A DNA stretch of 64,000 bases from the NCBI GenBank assembly GCA_905197685.1, contig CAJJZS010000003.1, forward strand, positions 1 to 64,000. Direction: 5' to 3'. The translations under genes were made by a program, and so were the position numbers. Below the pieces are notes generated by a model. That model made no database searches. It worked only from the letters and a program-made list of their open reading frames with translations, and was not told the DNA's origin. Within the stretch, counting starts at the first letter, position 1, and each line of letters opens with the position of its first letter. Shown here piece by piece: positions 16,999-25,327 of the stretch. The DNA is from an uncultured Oscillospiraceae bacterium. Its GTDB lineage: Bacteria; Bacillota; Clostridia; Oscillospirales; Ruminococcaceae.

Positions 16999-17148
16999 GT
17001 TACGGACTGATTCGGAGGGGTAAGTCTGCCCCGGAAAGGTCGGCTTCTGGCGGAGCGGACGGGGTCAGTTTGTGCTGTAACGGGACCGAAGCAAAAGCCG
17101 TTGCAGATGAAATGGGAATTACCATTTGAGTTTGGAAAGGAAGTTACT
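16999..17148 (+). promoter_or_regulatory. Structured GC-rich 5' leader of the DUF177-rpmF operon
   Basis: About 150 untranslated bases lie between the promoter and the DUF177 start. GTTAC (16999-17003) pairs with GTAAC (17077-17081), ACTGA (17006-17010) with TCAGT (17065-17069), and GGGG (17017-17020) with CCCC (17029-17032), giving a closed multi-branch fold. The leader is much richer in G+C than other leaders here. Feedback control of a ribosomal protein operon is a plausible role, but it was not matched to a named RNA family. Confidence 0.45.
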
Positions 17149-17655
17149 ATGCAGCTTGACCTGAAAAAATTGTTCGATGCGGAAGGACAGGTTTTGCCGT
17201 TTGAGCAAAAGTTGGATTTAAGCGATGTGGAACAGTGGGGGGATCGCCCTTTTAAAACACCGGTTGAGTTAAAAGGCAAGGTACAAAATCGCGCAGGTAT
17301 TGTAACGGTAGAATACAGCGCAGATTATCTCCTTTCCGCAAATTGCGCCAGATGTCTGGAGCCGGTAGAGCAGAAGAAACATCAGGAATTTTTCCACACG
17401 GTGGTTCGCAGGCTCAACCAGGAAGAGGACGATGATTACATCGTTTGTGAAGACGGAATTTTGGATATGGATCTTCTTGCACAGGACGACATACTTCTTG
17501 AGCTACCAATCAGGATGTTGTGTTCGGAGGACTGCAAAGGCTTGTGTCCGATGTGTGGCTGCAATCTTAATGAAAAGCAGTGCAGCTGTCAGCCTCCCGT
17601 ATGGGACGCCCGCCGCGTAAAGGCATTTGACGATTTAGAATGGTCCGAAGACTGA
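17149..17655 (+). CDS. YceD/DUF177 family protein
   Basis: This 168-residue member of DUF177 (YceD) is linked to 23S rRNA or large-subunit maturation in bacteria and plants, and its gene normally precedes rpmF. Typical stretches are NCARCLEPVEQ, DDILLELPIRMLCSEDC and KGLCPMCGCNLNEKQCSC, the last a cysteine-rich C terminus probably binding zinc. The ATG is placed after GGAAAGGAAG. An earlier in-frame TTG lies inside the structured leader. rpmF follows after 56 bases in the same operon. Confidence 0.9.
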   Translation: MQLDLKKLFDAEGQVLPFEQKLDLSDVEQWGDRPFKTPVELKGKVQNRAGIVTVEYSADYLLSANCARCLEPVEQKKHQEFFHTVVRRLNQEEDDDYIVCEDGILDMDLLAQDDILLELPIRMLCSEDCKGLCPMCGCNLNEKQCSCQPPVWDARRVKAFDDLEWSED

Positions 17656-17711
17656 TTCTAACCCTATATTTTTTATGATTTTAAGATAAGATTTTAAGGA
17701 GATGCACAAAA

Positions 17712-17894
17712 ATGGCAGTACCAAAGAGAAAAGTATCCAGAGCTCGCAGAGATAAAAGACGTTCCAATGTATGGAAACTTGACACACCGGCATTTTCTGT
17801 TTGCCCACAGTGCGGCGAGCTGAAAGCTCCTCACAAAGTATGCGGCAACTGCGGCTACTACAAAGGCAGAGAAGTTATCAAAAAAGACAGATAA
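17712..17894 (+). CDS. rpmF: Ribosomal protein L32 (zinc form)
   Basis: This 60-residue large-subunit protein starts MAVPKRKVSRARRDKRR, the highly conserved L32 N terminus. It has the zinc ribbon CPQC...CGNCGYY, so it is the C+ form. It lies in the usual order after DUF177 and is followed by a terminator. Confidence 0.97.
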   Translation: MAVPKRKVSRARRDKRRSNVWKLDTPAFSVCPQCGELKAPHKVCGNCGYYKGREVIKKDR

Positions 17895-17924
17895 TCTTTT
17901 TGAACTTGATTTTTTGAAAAAGAA

Positions 17925-17966
17925 GGGCAGAGGGGGAAGCAGCTTCCCTTCCTGCCCATTTTTTTA
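17925..17966 (+). terminator. Terminator of the DUF177-rpmF operon
   Basis: GGGCAG and GGGAAGC pair with GCTTCCC and CTGCCC with a small internal mismatch, then ATTTTTTTA follows. Confidence 0.85.
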
Positions 17967-18008
17967 TGAAATAAAAGCGTTAAAAGGAATGAAGAAAGGA
18001 CAGGCAAA

Positions 18009-19328
18009 ATGGCAGTAAGAATTACCAGTGTGGAACCGGGAAGCCCAGCCAAACACGCAAGAATCCATAAGGGTGACACCCTCATCAGTATCAACGGCAA
18101 CGCGATTACCGATGTTTTGGACTATCGGTTTTATATGACCGATGAAAAACTGGAAATCTTGCTGTGCGACGAGCAGAAAAAGCTGAGAACCGTTTCGGTG
18201 GAAAAGGACGAGTATGACGATTTGGGCTTGGAATTTGAAACTTACCTGATGGACCGTCAGATGGGTTGCAAAAATAAATGTATTTTTTGTTTTGTAGACC
18301 AAACGCCGAAAGGAATGAGGAAAAGCCTGTACTTTAAAGACGACGATACCCGAATGTCCTTTTTGTTCGGAAACTACACCACTCTCACAAACTTGAAAGA
18401 AAGCGACATTCAGCGCATTATCAAAATGCACATCAGTCCGATCAATGTTTCGGTGCATACGATGAATCCGCAGCTGAGGGTAGAGATGATGAAAAATCCC
18501 TTTGCCGGTGAAGCTCTTCGATTTGTAAAGCTGCTGACCGACGGAGGAATCAAGGTAAATACCCAGATGGTTCTTTGCCCGGGATACAATGACGGAAAAG
18601 AACTGGAATATACCCTTTCCGAGCTGTCAAAACTCGGAGAGAATATTCAAAGCATTTCGGCAGTTCCGGTCGGTCTGACAAAGCATAGGGAAGGATTAAC
18701 CACCCTCAGAGGATTTTTTCCACAGGAAGCAAAGGAAGTTGTGGAAACAATGGAACGATGGGGAGAATATTTTCTTTCCAAATACGGCGCGAGAACGGCT
18801 TACGCTTCGGACGAATTTTATATTCTTGCAGGAAAGCCGTTTCCCGACTATGATTTTTATGAGGATTTTTCTCAGTTGGAAAGCGGAGTCGGTATGATAA
18901 CGATGATGCAGCATGATTTTGCACTGGCAATCGCTCAGGCAGAGCAGCCGCCAAAGCAGAAAAGAAAAGTAACGCTTGCCACCGGAGAACTGGCTTATCC
19001 AATGATGCAGAAATTTTCTCAGCAGGTGTCCGAACGATTCCCACAGGTTACGGTACAGGTTCGGAAAATTGTCAATGATTTTTTCGGACACAGCGTTACT
19101 GTGGCAGGTTTGGTGACAGGACAGGACCTTTTAGCGCAGTTAGAAGGCGTTCAGATTGGAGAGCAGCTTTTGATTCCTGCCAATATGCTGCGCCACGAAC
19201 AGGATTGCTTCTTGGACGATATTACCTTAACAGAGGTAAGCGAGCGTTTGGGCGTGGAAGTTGTTCCGGTAGAAAATGATGCTTTTGAGCTGCTTGACCG
19301 AATGTTGGGAGTTTCCTTCGCTTGCTAA
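18009..19328 (+). CDS. DUF512 family radical SAM protein with PDZ domain
   Basis: The 439-residue protein has three parts: an N-terminal PDZ-like domain (ITSVEPGSPAKHARIHKGD, residues 5-60), a radical SAM core with C-x3-C-x2-C written CKNKCIFCFVDQ near residue 90, and a C-terminal DUF512 domain starting near QLESGVGMI. This architecture is a conserved clostridial family of unknown reaction. As in many Clostridia it lies directly upstream of der, which may point to ribosome or translation work, but that is inference. It is about 90 bases ahead of der with no terminator between them. Confidence 0.88.
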   Translation: MAVRITSVEPGSPAKHARIHKGDTLISINGNAITDVLDYRFYMTDEKLEILLCDEQKKLRTVSVEKDEYDDLGLEFETYLMDRQMGCKNKCIFCFVDQTPKGMRKSLYFKDDDTRMSFLFGNYTTLTNLKESDIQRIIKMHISPINVSVHTMNPQLRVEMMKNPFAGEALRFVKLLTDGGIKVNTQMVLCPGYNDGKELEYTLSELSKLGENIQSISAVPVGLTKHREGLTTLRGFFPQEAKEVVETMERWGEYFLSKYGARTAYASDEFYILAGKPFPDYDFYEDFSQLESGVGMITMMQHDFALAIAQAEQPPKQKRKVTLATGELAYPMMQKFSQQVSERFPQVTVQVRKIVNDFFGHSVTVAGLVTGQDLLAQLEGVQIGEQLLIPANMLRHEQDCFLDDITLTEVSERLGVEVVPVENDAFELLDRMLGVSFAC

Positions 19329-19417
19329 CAGAAAAAAATGAAAATCATCTTTTTCAAAGAGAAAAAAGAAATAAGACAGAAAGCAGGAAAAACCTGCGGA
19401 AAGTGAGGTAGAAAAGT

Positions 19418-20749
19418 ATGGCAGTCAGACCGGTAGTAGCGGTAGTGGGCAGACCGAATGTCGGAAAATCCACATTGTTTAATAAGTTAATCGGTCAGCG
19501 TCTTTCCATTGTGGAGGACACCCCGGGTGTAACAAGGGACAGAATTTATGCTGCCTGTGAATGGCGCAATCATGAGATTATGCTGGTTGATACAGGCGGT
19601 ATCGAACCTTATTCCGATGATATTATCCTTTCTCAGATGCGCCGTCAGGCACAGCTGGCAATTGACAGCGCAGAGGTTACGATTTTAGTGGTAGACATGA
19701 AATCGGGAATTACAGCGACAGACCAAGAAGTTGCGGCGATGCTGCAAAAAAGTGGAAAACCGATTGTACTGTGCGTCAATAAGTGTGACGGTGTCGGAGA
19801 ACTTCCGCCCGAATTTTATGAATTTTATAATTTGGGGCTGGGCGATCCGATTCCGGTTTCTTCGGTTCACGGTCACGGAACCGGTGACTTGCTGGATGCG
19901 GTTTATGAGCATTTGAACTTCTCGGAAGATGAGGATTATGGGGACGATGCCATTACTGTTGCGATTGTCGGTCGTCCGAATGCCGGAAAATCTTCTTTGG
20001 TCAATCGAATTGCGGGAAGAGATGCGGTAATTGTTTCGGATATTGCAGGAACAACCCGCGATGCGACCGATACCGTAATTGAAAATCAGTATGGAAAGTT
20101 TGTCTTTATTGATACGGCAGGAATCCGCCGCAAGAGCAAGGTGGAGGAAGCGATTGAAAAATACAGCGTGCTGCGCGCTTATATGGCGGTGGACCGTTCC
20201 AATGTCTGCATTATTATGGTCGATGCGACCAAGGGCTTCAGCGAGCAGGACTCCAAAATTGCAGGCTATGCCCACGAGCAAGGAAAGGCTTGTATTATCG
20301 CAATCAATAAGTGGGATGCAGTTGAGGATAAGACAGATAAAACTATGCAGGAGATGAAGAAACAGCTGGATATTGATTTCAGCTTTATGCCGTATGCTCC
20401 GATGGTTTTCATCTCTGCCAAAACAGGGCAGCGTGTGGAAAAGATATATGAACTCATTCAAAAGGTAGATGAGCAAAACGCGCGCAGAATCTCGACCGGT
20501 ATGCTCAACGATATGCTCAACTATGCGACAGCAAGGGTTCAGCCGCCGTCCGATAAGGGAAAACGCCTGAAGATTTATTATATGACACAGGTTTCCACCA
20601 GACCGCCGACATTTGCCTGCTTTGTCAATCGTTCGGAGCTGTTCCACTTTTCTTATCAGCGTTATCTGGAAAATCAGATTCGTGAGAATTTCGGCTTTGA
20701 AGGAACCCCGATTCGTATGTTGGTAAGAGAAAAAGGCGACAAAAAATAA
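19418..20749 (+). CDS. der: Ribosome biogenesis GTPase Der (EngA)
   Basis: This 443-residue protein has two GTPase domains in tandem and a KH-like C-terminal domain, and acts in 50S ribosome assembly. First domain: GRPNVGKST, DTPGVTRDR, NKCD. Second: GRPNAGKSS, DIAGTTRDATD, FIDTAG, NKWD. The KH-like part holds RPPTFACFVN and ends in FEGTPIRMLVREK. It follows the DUF512 gene and ends in its own terminator. Confidence 0.97.
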   Translation: MAVRPVVAVVGRPNVGKSTLFNKLIGQRLSIVEDTPGVTRDRIYAACEWRNHEIMLVDTGGIEPYSDDIILSQMRRQAQLAIDSAEVTILVVDMKSGITATDQEVAAMLQKSGKPIVLCVNKCDGVGELPPEFYEFYNLGLGDPIPVSSVHGHGTGDLLDAVYEHLNFSEDEDYGDDAITVAIVGRPNAGKSSLVNRIAGRDAVIVSDIAGTTRDATDTVIENQYGKFVFIDTAGIRRKSKVEEAIEKYSVLRAYMAVDRSNVCIIMVDATKGFSEQDSKIAGYAHEQGKACIIAINKWDAVEDKTDKTMQEMKKQLDIDFSFMPYAPMVFISAKTGQRVEKIYELIQKVDEQNARRISTGMLNDMLNYATARVQPPSDKGKRLKIYYMTQVSTRPPTFACFVNRSELFHFSYQRYLENQIRENFGFEGTPIRMLVREKGDKK

Positions 20750-20788
20750 ACTCCTTTCGGAAGCGTTTTCACCGGTTTTATAAAAGAG

Positions 20789-20820
20789 AAAGAGCTTCTT
20801 TTTTAAGAAGCTCTTTTTTT
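20789..20820 (+). terminator. Terminator of der
   Basis: AAAGAGCTTCTT (20789-20800) pairs with AAGAAGCTCTTT (20805-20816) around TTTT, followed by more T. Confidence 0.92.
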
Positions 20821-20855
20821 ACGGTTTGATTCCATGATAAAAATAGGAAAAGGAC

Positions 20856-20884
20856 TTGCAATACAGTGAAACACTTGATACAAT
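20856..20884 (+). promoter_or_regulatory. Promoter of plsY-GNAT-gpsA
   Basis: TTGCAA (20856-20861), a 17-base spacer and TACAAT (20879-20884). It overlaps an upstream in-frame start and so supports the plsY start at 20907. Confidence 0.65.
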
Positions 20885-20906
20885 AATATCAGAGGAGGAT
20901 GACAAA

Positions 20907-21587
20907 ATGACAGGATCTCAATGGATGCTCACAATAGGGGCGTTTGTTTTGTCGGCGGTAATTGCCTATCTTTTAGGAAGTATCAGCTTTGCAATTATTG
21001 TGTCGAAATTATTTGCACACGATGATGTTAGAAAATATGGAAGCAAGAATGCGGGAATGACCAATATCTTAAGGACATACGGAAAATTGCCTGCCCTATG
21101 TACCTTGATTGGGGATTTTCTTAAAGGGGTGCTTGCCGTTGTGATTGGCAGATGGATTTTTTCTGCGGCGGGCGTTACCGGATTTGATGCAGGATATCTT
21201 GCAGGATTTTTTGCTTTGCTTGGACACTTATATCCAATTTATTTCGGATTTCGGGGAGGAAAAGGGGTTCTTACCTCATTAGGAATTATACTTGTTGTAA
21301 ATCCACTGGTATTTTTTATCCTGTTGGTTATCTTTGTGCCGGTATTGCTGATTACAAAGATAGTGTCTTTGGTTTCGATCACCGGAGCGCTGCTCTATCC
21401 GTTCATTACCCTGATTGTGGATTTGTGTCTGCGCAAGCCGGTTTTATTTGATTTTCTGTTTGCCGCATTATTTTCTGTTATTGTAATTTATAAGCATCGC
21501 GAAAATATCAAACGCTTGTTAAACGGTACGGAACGAAGAATCGGCGATAAAAAGCCGGAGCAGGAACAGCCGGAAGCCAAGAAATAG
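20907..21587 (+). CDS. plsY: Acyl-phosphate:glycerol-3-phosphate acyltransferase
   Basis: This 226-residue integral membrane enzyme makes lysophosphatidic acid from acyl phosphate and glycerol 3-phosphate. The three PlsY motifs are visible: LLGSISFAIIVSK near the first helix, YGSKNAGMTNILRTYG, and GHLYPIYFGFRGGKGV. Five or so membrane segments and a charged tail follow. ATG 20907 lies behind AGGAGG. It forms an operon with a GNAT gene and gpsA, which supplies its substrate glycerol 3-phosphate. Confidence 0.95.
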   Translation: MTGSQWMLTIGAFVLSAVIAYLLGSISFAIIVSKLFAHDDVRKYGSKNAGMTNILRTYGKLPALCTLIGDFLKGVLAVVIGRWIFSAAGVTGFDAGYLAGFFALLGHLYPIYFGFRGGKGVLTSLGIILVVNPLVFFILLVIFVPVLLITKIVSLVSITGALLYPFITLIVDLCLRKPVLFDFLFAALFSVIVIYKHRENIKRLLNGTERRIGDKKPEQEQPEAKK

Positions 21588-21598
21588 GGAGGAAAGCG

Positions 21599-22066
21599 AT
21601 GATATCTCTATATACCCCAAAATTAGAGGAATTGGTATTTCGACAGGATTTGCTTGCAGACGAACAGACCATGTCCTATAATGCAAAGTGGGGAGGAACG
21701 CTGGAGTTTCCCAAAGAACGCTGGCAGGATTGGTATAATCGGTGGATTGCCTGTCCGACTGACGGAAGAATTTACGCGTATCTGTACAGCTCTCAGGAAA
21801 AAGAGTTTGTCGGGGAAGTTGCCTGCCATTTTGACGAGGACAGTTCGCGTTGGTTAACAGATGTGATTGTACATAGCCGTTTTCGAAAAAAAGGGTACGG
21901 AACGCAAGGACTACAGCTTTTGTGCGAGCGTTGTCGTCAGGCAGGAATAAAAACGCTTTATGATAATATTGCACGGGATAATCCGAGTGTGATTCTGTTT
22001 TTAAACAACGGTTTTGAAAAAGCAGAGGAAACAGAGGATGTTATTCTGGTAAAAAAAGACTTATAG
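21599..22066 (+). CDS. GNAT family N-acetyltransferase
   Basis: This 155-residue single-domain acetyltransferase has the acetyl-CoA loop RFRKKGYGTQGLQLL near residue 95 and the typical closing strand NPSVILFLNNGFEK. The substrate is unknown. It is inserted between plsY and gpsA (gaps of 11 and 38 bases) and must be co-transcribed with them. That position is not usual for the der-plsY-gpsA group, so it may be a passenger gene. Confidence 0.85.
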   Translation: MISLYTPKLEELVFRQDLLADEQTMSYNAKWGGTLEFPKERWQDWYNRWIACPTDGRIYAYLYSSQEKEFVGEVACHFDEDSSRWLTDVIVHSRFRKKGYGTQGLQLLCERCRQAGIKTLYDNIARDNPSVILFLNNGFEKAEETEDVILVKKDL

Positions 22067-22104
22067 GTCGTTTTCGATTTGAACGGAAAGAGAGGAATCG
22101 ACAT

Positions 22105-23115
22105 ATGGCAAAGGTAATGGTATTGGGAGCGGGAGGATTTGGTATTTCGCTTGCGATGATGTGCATGGAAAATGGACATGAAGTAACGGTTTGGTCTCAT
22201 CGCGAAGAGGAAGCGCAGCGTTTGCAAATCCAACGAGAACAGAAAAAACTGCTGCCGGGTGTAAAAATTCCGGAAGAGATTGTTTTTACCCATTCGCTGA
22301 AACCGGCAGGGGAATCGCAGCTGATTATTATGGCGGTTCCTTCCTTTGCGGTGCGGCAGACAGCGCACCTGTTACAGGAGATTGTTTCGGACAGAACCAT
22401 TATTGTGTGTGTTGCAAAGGGACTGGAACAGGGGACTTTCTACGATTTTTCGACCGTTATTTCCCAGGAAATACCGAATTGTCCAAATGTCATCCTTTCC
22501 GGACCTTCCCATGCAGAGGAAGTCAGTCGAGGAGAGGCAACAACGGTTGTTGCAGCTTCCAAAAATAAAGAAGCTGCAATGCAGGTTCAAGATTGGTTGA
22601 TGAATCCAAACTTTCGTGTCTATGTCAATGATGATGTAATCGGCGTTGAATTGGGCGGCGCATTAAAAAATATTATAGCGGTTGCCTCCGGAATTGCAGA
22701 CGGAGCGGGAGTCGGAGATAATGCAAAAGCAGCCTTGATGACCCGAGGTATTACCGAGATTGCCCGTTTGGGCGTAGCAATGGGCGGACATCAGGAAACC
22801 TTTGCAGGACTTTCCGGAATCGGAGATTTGATTGTTACCTGTACCAGTATGCACTCAAGAAATCGTCGCTTCGGTCGTTTGGTCGGACAGGGTGTTCCTG
22901 TCCAACAGGCACTGGAACAGGTGGGTATGGTGGTAGAAGGTTATTCCTGCACTAAAGCGGCATACGAGCTTTCTCAAAAAATGGGGGTAGATATGCCGAT
23001 TACTGCTCAAACCTATCAGATTTTGTATGAAGGAAAAACAATACAGGAAGCGCTGAAAGACCTGATGGAACGCCCGAAAAAGAATGAACGGGAATGTACA
23101 TGGGTTGTTTCGTAA
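22105..23115 (+). CDS. gpsA: Glycerol-3-phosphate dehydrogenase [NAD(P)+]
   Basis: This 336-residue cytoplasmic enzyme reduces dihydroxyacetone phosphate to glycerol 3-phosphate for phospholipid synthesis. It begins with the dinucleotide motif LGAGGFGISLAMMCMENGH and has ILSGPSHAEEVSRGEAT, LGGALKNIIAVASGIADG (with the catalytic lysine) and the C-terminal LSGIGDLIVTCTS...RNRRFG. It is the last gene of the plsY operon. Confidence 0.96.
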   Translation: MAKVMVLGAGGFGISLAMMCMENGHEVTVWSHREEEAQRLQIQREQKKLLPGVKIPEEIVFTHSLKPAGESQLIIMAVPSFAVRQTAHLLQEIVSDRTIIVCVAKGLEQGTFYDFSTVISQEIPNCPNVILSGPSHAEEVSRGEATTVVAASKNKEAAMQVQDWLMNPNFRVYVNDDVIGVELGGALKNIIAVASGIADGAGVGDNAKAALMTRGITEIARLGVAMGGHQETFAGLSGIGDLIVTCTSMHSRNRRFGRLVGQGVPVQQALEQVGMVVEGYSCTKAAYELSQKMGVDMPITAQTYQILYEGKTIQEALKDLMERPKKNERECTWVVS

Positions 23116-23157
23116 TACAAATATAAAAATACAAAACAAAATATACCAAAAGTATAC

Positions 23158-23192
23158 AAAAAGGAAACTCTTTTTTGCGGAGTTTCCTTTTT
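23158..23192 (+). terminator. Terminator of the plsY-gpsA operon
   Basis: AAAAAGGAAACTC (23158-23170) pairs with GAGTTTCCTTTTT (23180-23192). Confidence 0.9.
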
Positions 23193-23219
23193 GCGTGGGG
23201 AAAGAAACGGCAGCTCAGC

Positions 23220-23249
23220 TTGTCAAACAAGCGTAGAATATGGTATGAT
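23220..23249 (+). promoter_or_regulatory. Promoter of the topoisomerase operon
   Basis: TTGTCA (23220-23225), an 18-base spacer and TATGAT (23244-23249) preceded by TGG, an extended -10. Confidence 0.65.
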
Positions 23250-23293
23250 AATAACATATGTGATTTTATCAGCATCAGAATGAGGAGGCTATT

Positions 23294-25282
23294 ATGGCAG
23301 CAAAAAAAAATCATGGATACGGAAATGACAGCATTTCCTCGCTGAAAGGGGCGGATCGTGTCAGAAAGCGTCCGGGCGTTATCTTTGGTTCCGACGGACT
23401 GGAGGGATGCGAACATTCTGTTTTTGAAATTCTTTCCAACTCGATTGATGAGGCAAGGGAAGGATTTGGAAACCGCATTATTTTAACGGTATACCGGGAT
23501 CACTCGATTGAAATACAGGATTTCGGAAGAGGAATCCCGGTTGATTATAATCCAAAGGAGCAGCGCTATAACTGGGAGCTGGTTTTCTGTGAACTGTATG
23601 CAGGCGGAAAGTACAACACAAATCAGGGCGAAAGCTATGAGTTTTCTTTGGGATTAAACGGCTTGGGTTCCTGCGCGACGCAGTATTCTTCCGAATACTT
23701 TGACGCAGAAATTTACCGCGACGGATTTCGATATAATCTCCACTTTGAAAAGGGTGAAAATATCGGCGGATTAAAAAAAGAGGAAACCAAACAGAAACAG
23801 ACGGGAAGCCGTCAGCGTTGGAAACCGGATTTGGAAGTATTTACCGATATTGCAATTCCCGAGGATTTTTTTCGGGATGTGCTGAAAAAACAGGCGGTTG
23901 TAAACCGGGGACTTACTTTTTTGCTGCGTCTGGAACAGGAAAACAGACAATTTACCGAAGAAACCTTCTATTATGAAAACGGTATTACCGACTATGTAAA
24001 GGAAATTGCCGAAGAACAGAGTTTAACCAATATTCAGTATTGGGAAACCGAGCAGCGTGGACGGGACAGAGCGGATAAGGACGAATATAAGGTAAAGCTG
24101 TCGGTAGCTTTTTGCTTTTCCAACCGCGTTAAGTTTTTGGAGTATTATCATAACTCCTCCCATCTGGAATACGGTGGTTCTCCGGAAAAGGCGGTAAAAC
24201 AGGCTTTTGTTTCCAAGATAGACGCTTATTTAAAACAGAATAATAAGTATTTAAAGAACGAAAGTAAGATTACCTTTCAGGATGTAGAGGACTGTCTGGT
24301 GCTTGTTTCCTCCTCTTTCTCTACCCAAACTTCTTATGAAAACCAGACCAAAAAGGCGATTACCAATAAGTTTATCTATGAAGCGATGAACGATTTTCTT
24401 AAGCGTCAGTTGGAAATCTATTTTATAGAAAATCCGGACGAAGCGGTTAAAATTGCCGAACAGGTGTTGGTCAATAAGCGCAGCCGGGAAAATGCGGAAA
24501 AAACAAGGCTGAACTTAAAGAAAAAGCTGGCAGGTTCGATTGATCTTGCAAACCGTGTGGAAAAATTTGTGGATTGCCGCTCAAAGGATGTTAATGAGCG
24601 AGAACTTTATATCGTAGAGGGTGACTCTGCGTTAGGAGCCTGTAAGTTGGGCAGGGATGCGCAGTTTCAGGCAATTATTCCGGTACGCGGAAAGATTTTA
24701 AATTGTCTGAAGGCAGATTTGGATAAAATTTTTAAGAACGATATTATTCCGGATATTATTAAGGTGTTGGGCTGTGGGGTAGAGGTTACTTCCAAAGCCA
24801 ATAAAGAATTGTCTACCTTTAATTTAGAGGGACTTCGCTGGAATAAGGTGGTTATCTGTACCGATGCCGATGTGGACGGTTTCCAGATTCGTACTCTGAT
24901 TTTAACCATGCTTTATCGTCTGACCCCTACTTTGATTGAAAAGGGATATGTTTATATTGCAGAATCTCCGTTGTTTGAGATACGCTGTAAGGATAAAACT
25001 TACTTTGCTTATTCCGATGCGGAAAAGACAGAAATTCTGCAAAAGCTGAACGGGCAAAAAACAGATGTACAGCGTTCTAAAGGTCTTGGTGAAAATGAAC
25101 CGGATATGATGTGGCTGACAACCATGAATCCAAAAACAAGGCGGTTAATCAAAGTTTCTCCGGAAGATGCCGCAGAAACAGAAGCGATGTTTGCGCTGTT
25201 GTTGGGCGATAATCTGGAAGGAAGAAAATCTTATATTGCGCAGAACGGACATCAGTATTTAGATGAATTAGACCTGTCTTAA
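23294..25282 (+). CDS. Type IIA DNA topoisomerase, subunit B (ParE-like)
   Basis: This 662-residue ATPase subunit has the GHKL fold (EILSNSIDEAREG, IEIQDFGRGIPVD, LGLNGLGSCATQ). The TOPRIM domain carries E442-G-D-S445 and the metal site DADVDG from residue 524. It ends near IAQNGHQYLDELDLS, like ParE or a short GyrB. It is a divergent pair with the next gene. The ATP-lid motif reads LGLNGLGSC instead of the usual GLHGVGxS, and EGDSALGACK replaces EGDSAGGxAK. Whether it acts as topoisomerase IV or a second gyrase cannot be settled from sequence. It is not a normal gyrB. Confidence 0.87.
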   Translation: MAAKKNHGYGNDSISSLKGADRVRKRPGVIFGSDGLEGCEHSVFEILSNSIDEAREGFGNRIILTVYRDHSIEIQDFGRGIPVDYNPKEQRYNWELVFCELYAGGKYNTNQGESYEFSLGLNGLGSCATQYSSEYFDAEIYRDGFRYNLHFEKGENIGGLKKEETKQKQTGSRQRWKPDLEVFTDIAIPEDFFRDVLKKQAVVNRGLTFLLRLEQENRQFTEETFYYENGITDYVKEIAEEQSLTNIQYWETEQRGRDRADKDEYKVKLSVAFCFSNRVKFLEYYHNSSHLEYGGSPEKAVKQAFVSKIDAYLKQNNKYLKNESKITFQDVEDCLVLVSSSFSTQTSYENQTKKAITNKFIYEAMNDFLKRQLEIYFIENPDEAVKIAEQVLVNKRSRENAEKTRLNLKKKLAGSIDLANRVEKFVDCRSKDVNERELYIVEGDSALGACKLGRDAQFQAIIPVRGKILNCLKADLDKIFKNDIIPDIIKVLGCGVEVTSKANKELSTFNLEGLRWNKVVICTDADVDGFQIRTLILTMLYRLTPTLIEKGYVYIAESPLFEIRCKDKTYFAYSDAEKTEILQKLNGQKTDVQRSKGLGENEPDMMWLTTMNPKTRRLIKVSPEDAAETEAMFALLLGDNLEGRKSYIAQNGHQYLDELDLS

Positions 25283-25327
25283 TGGAATTACAGAAAAGAT
25301 AAGACAGAATTGAGGGAATCAAAAGAT

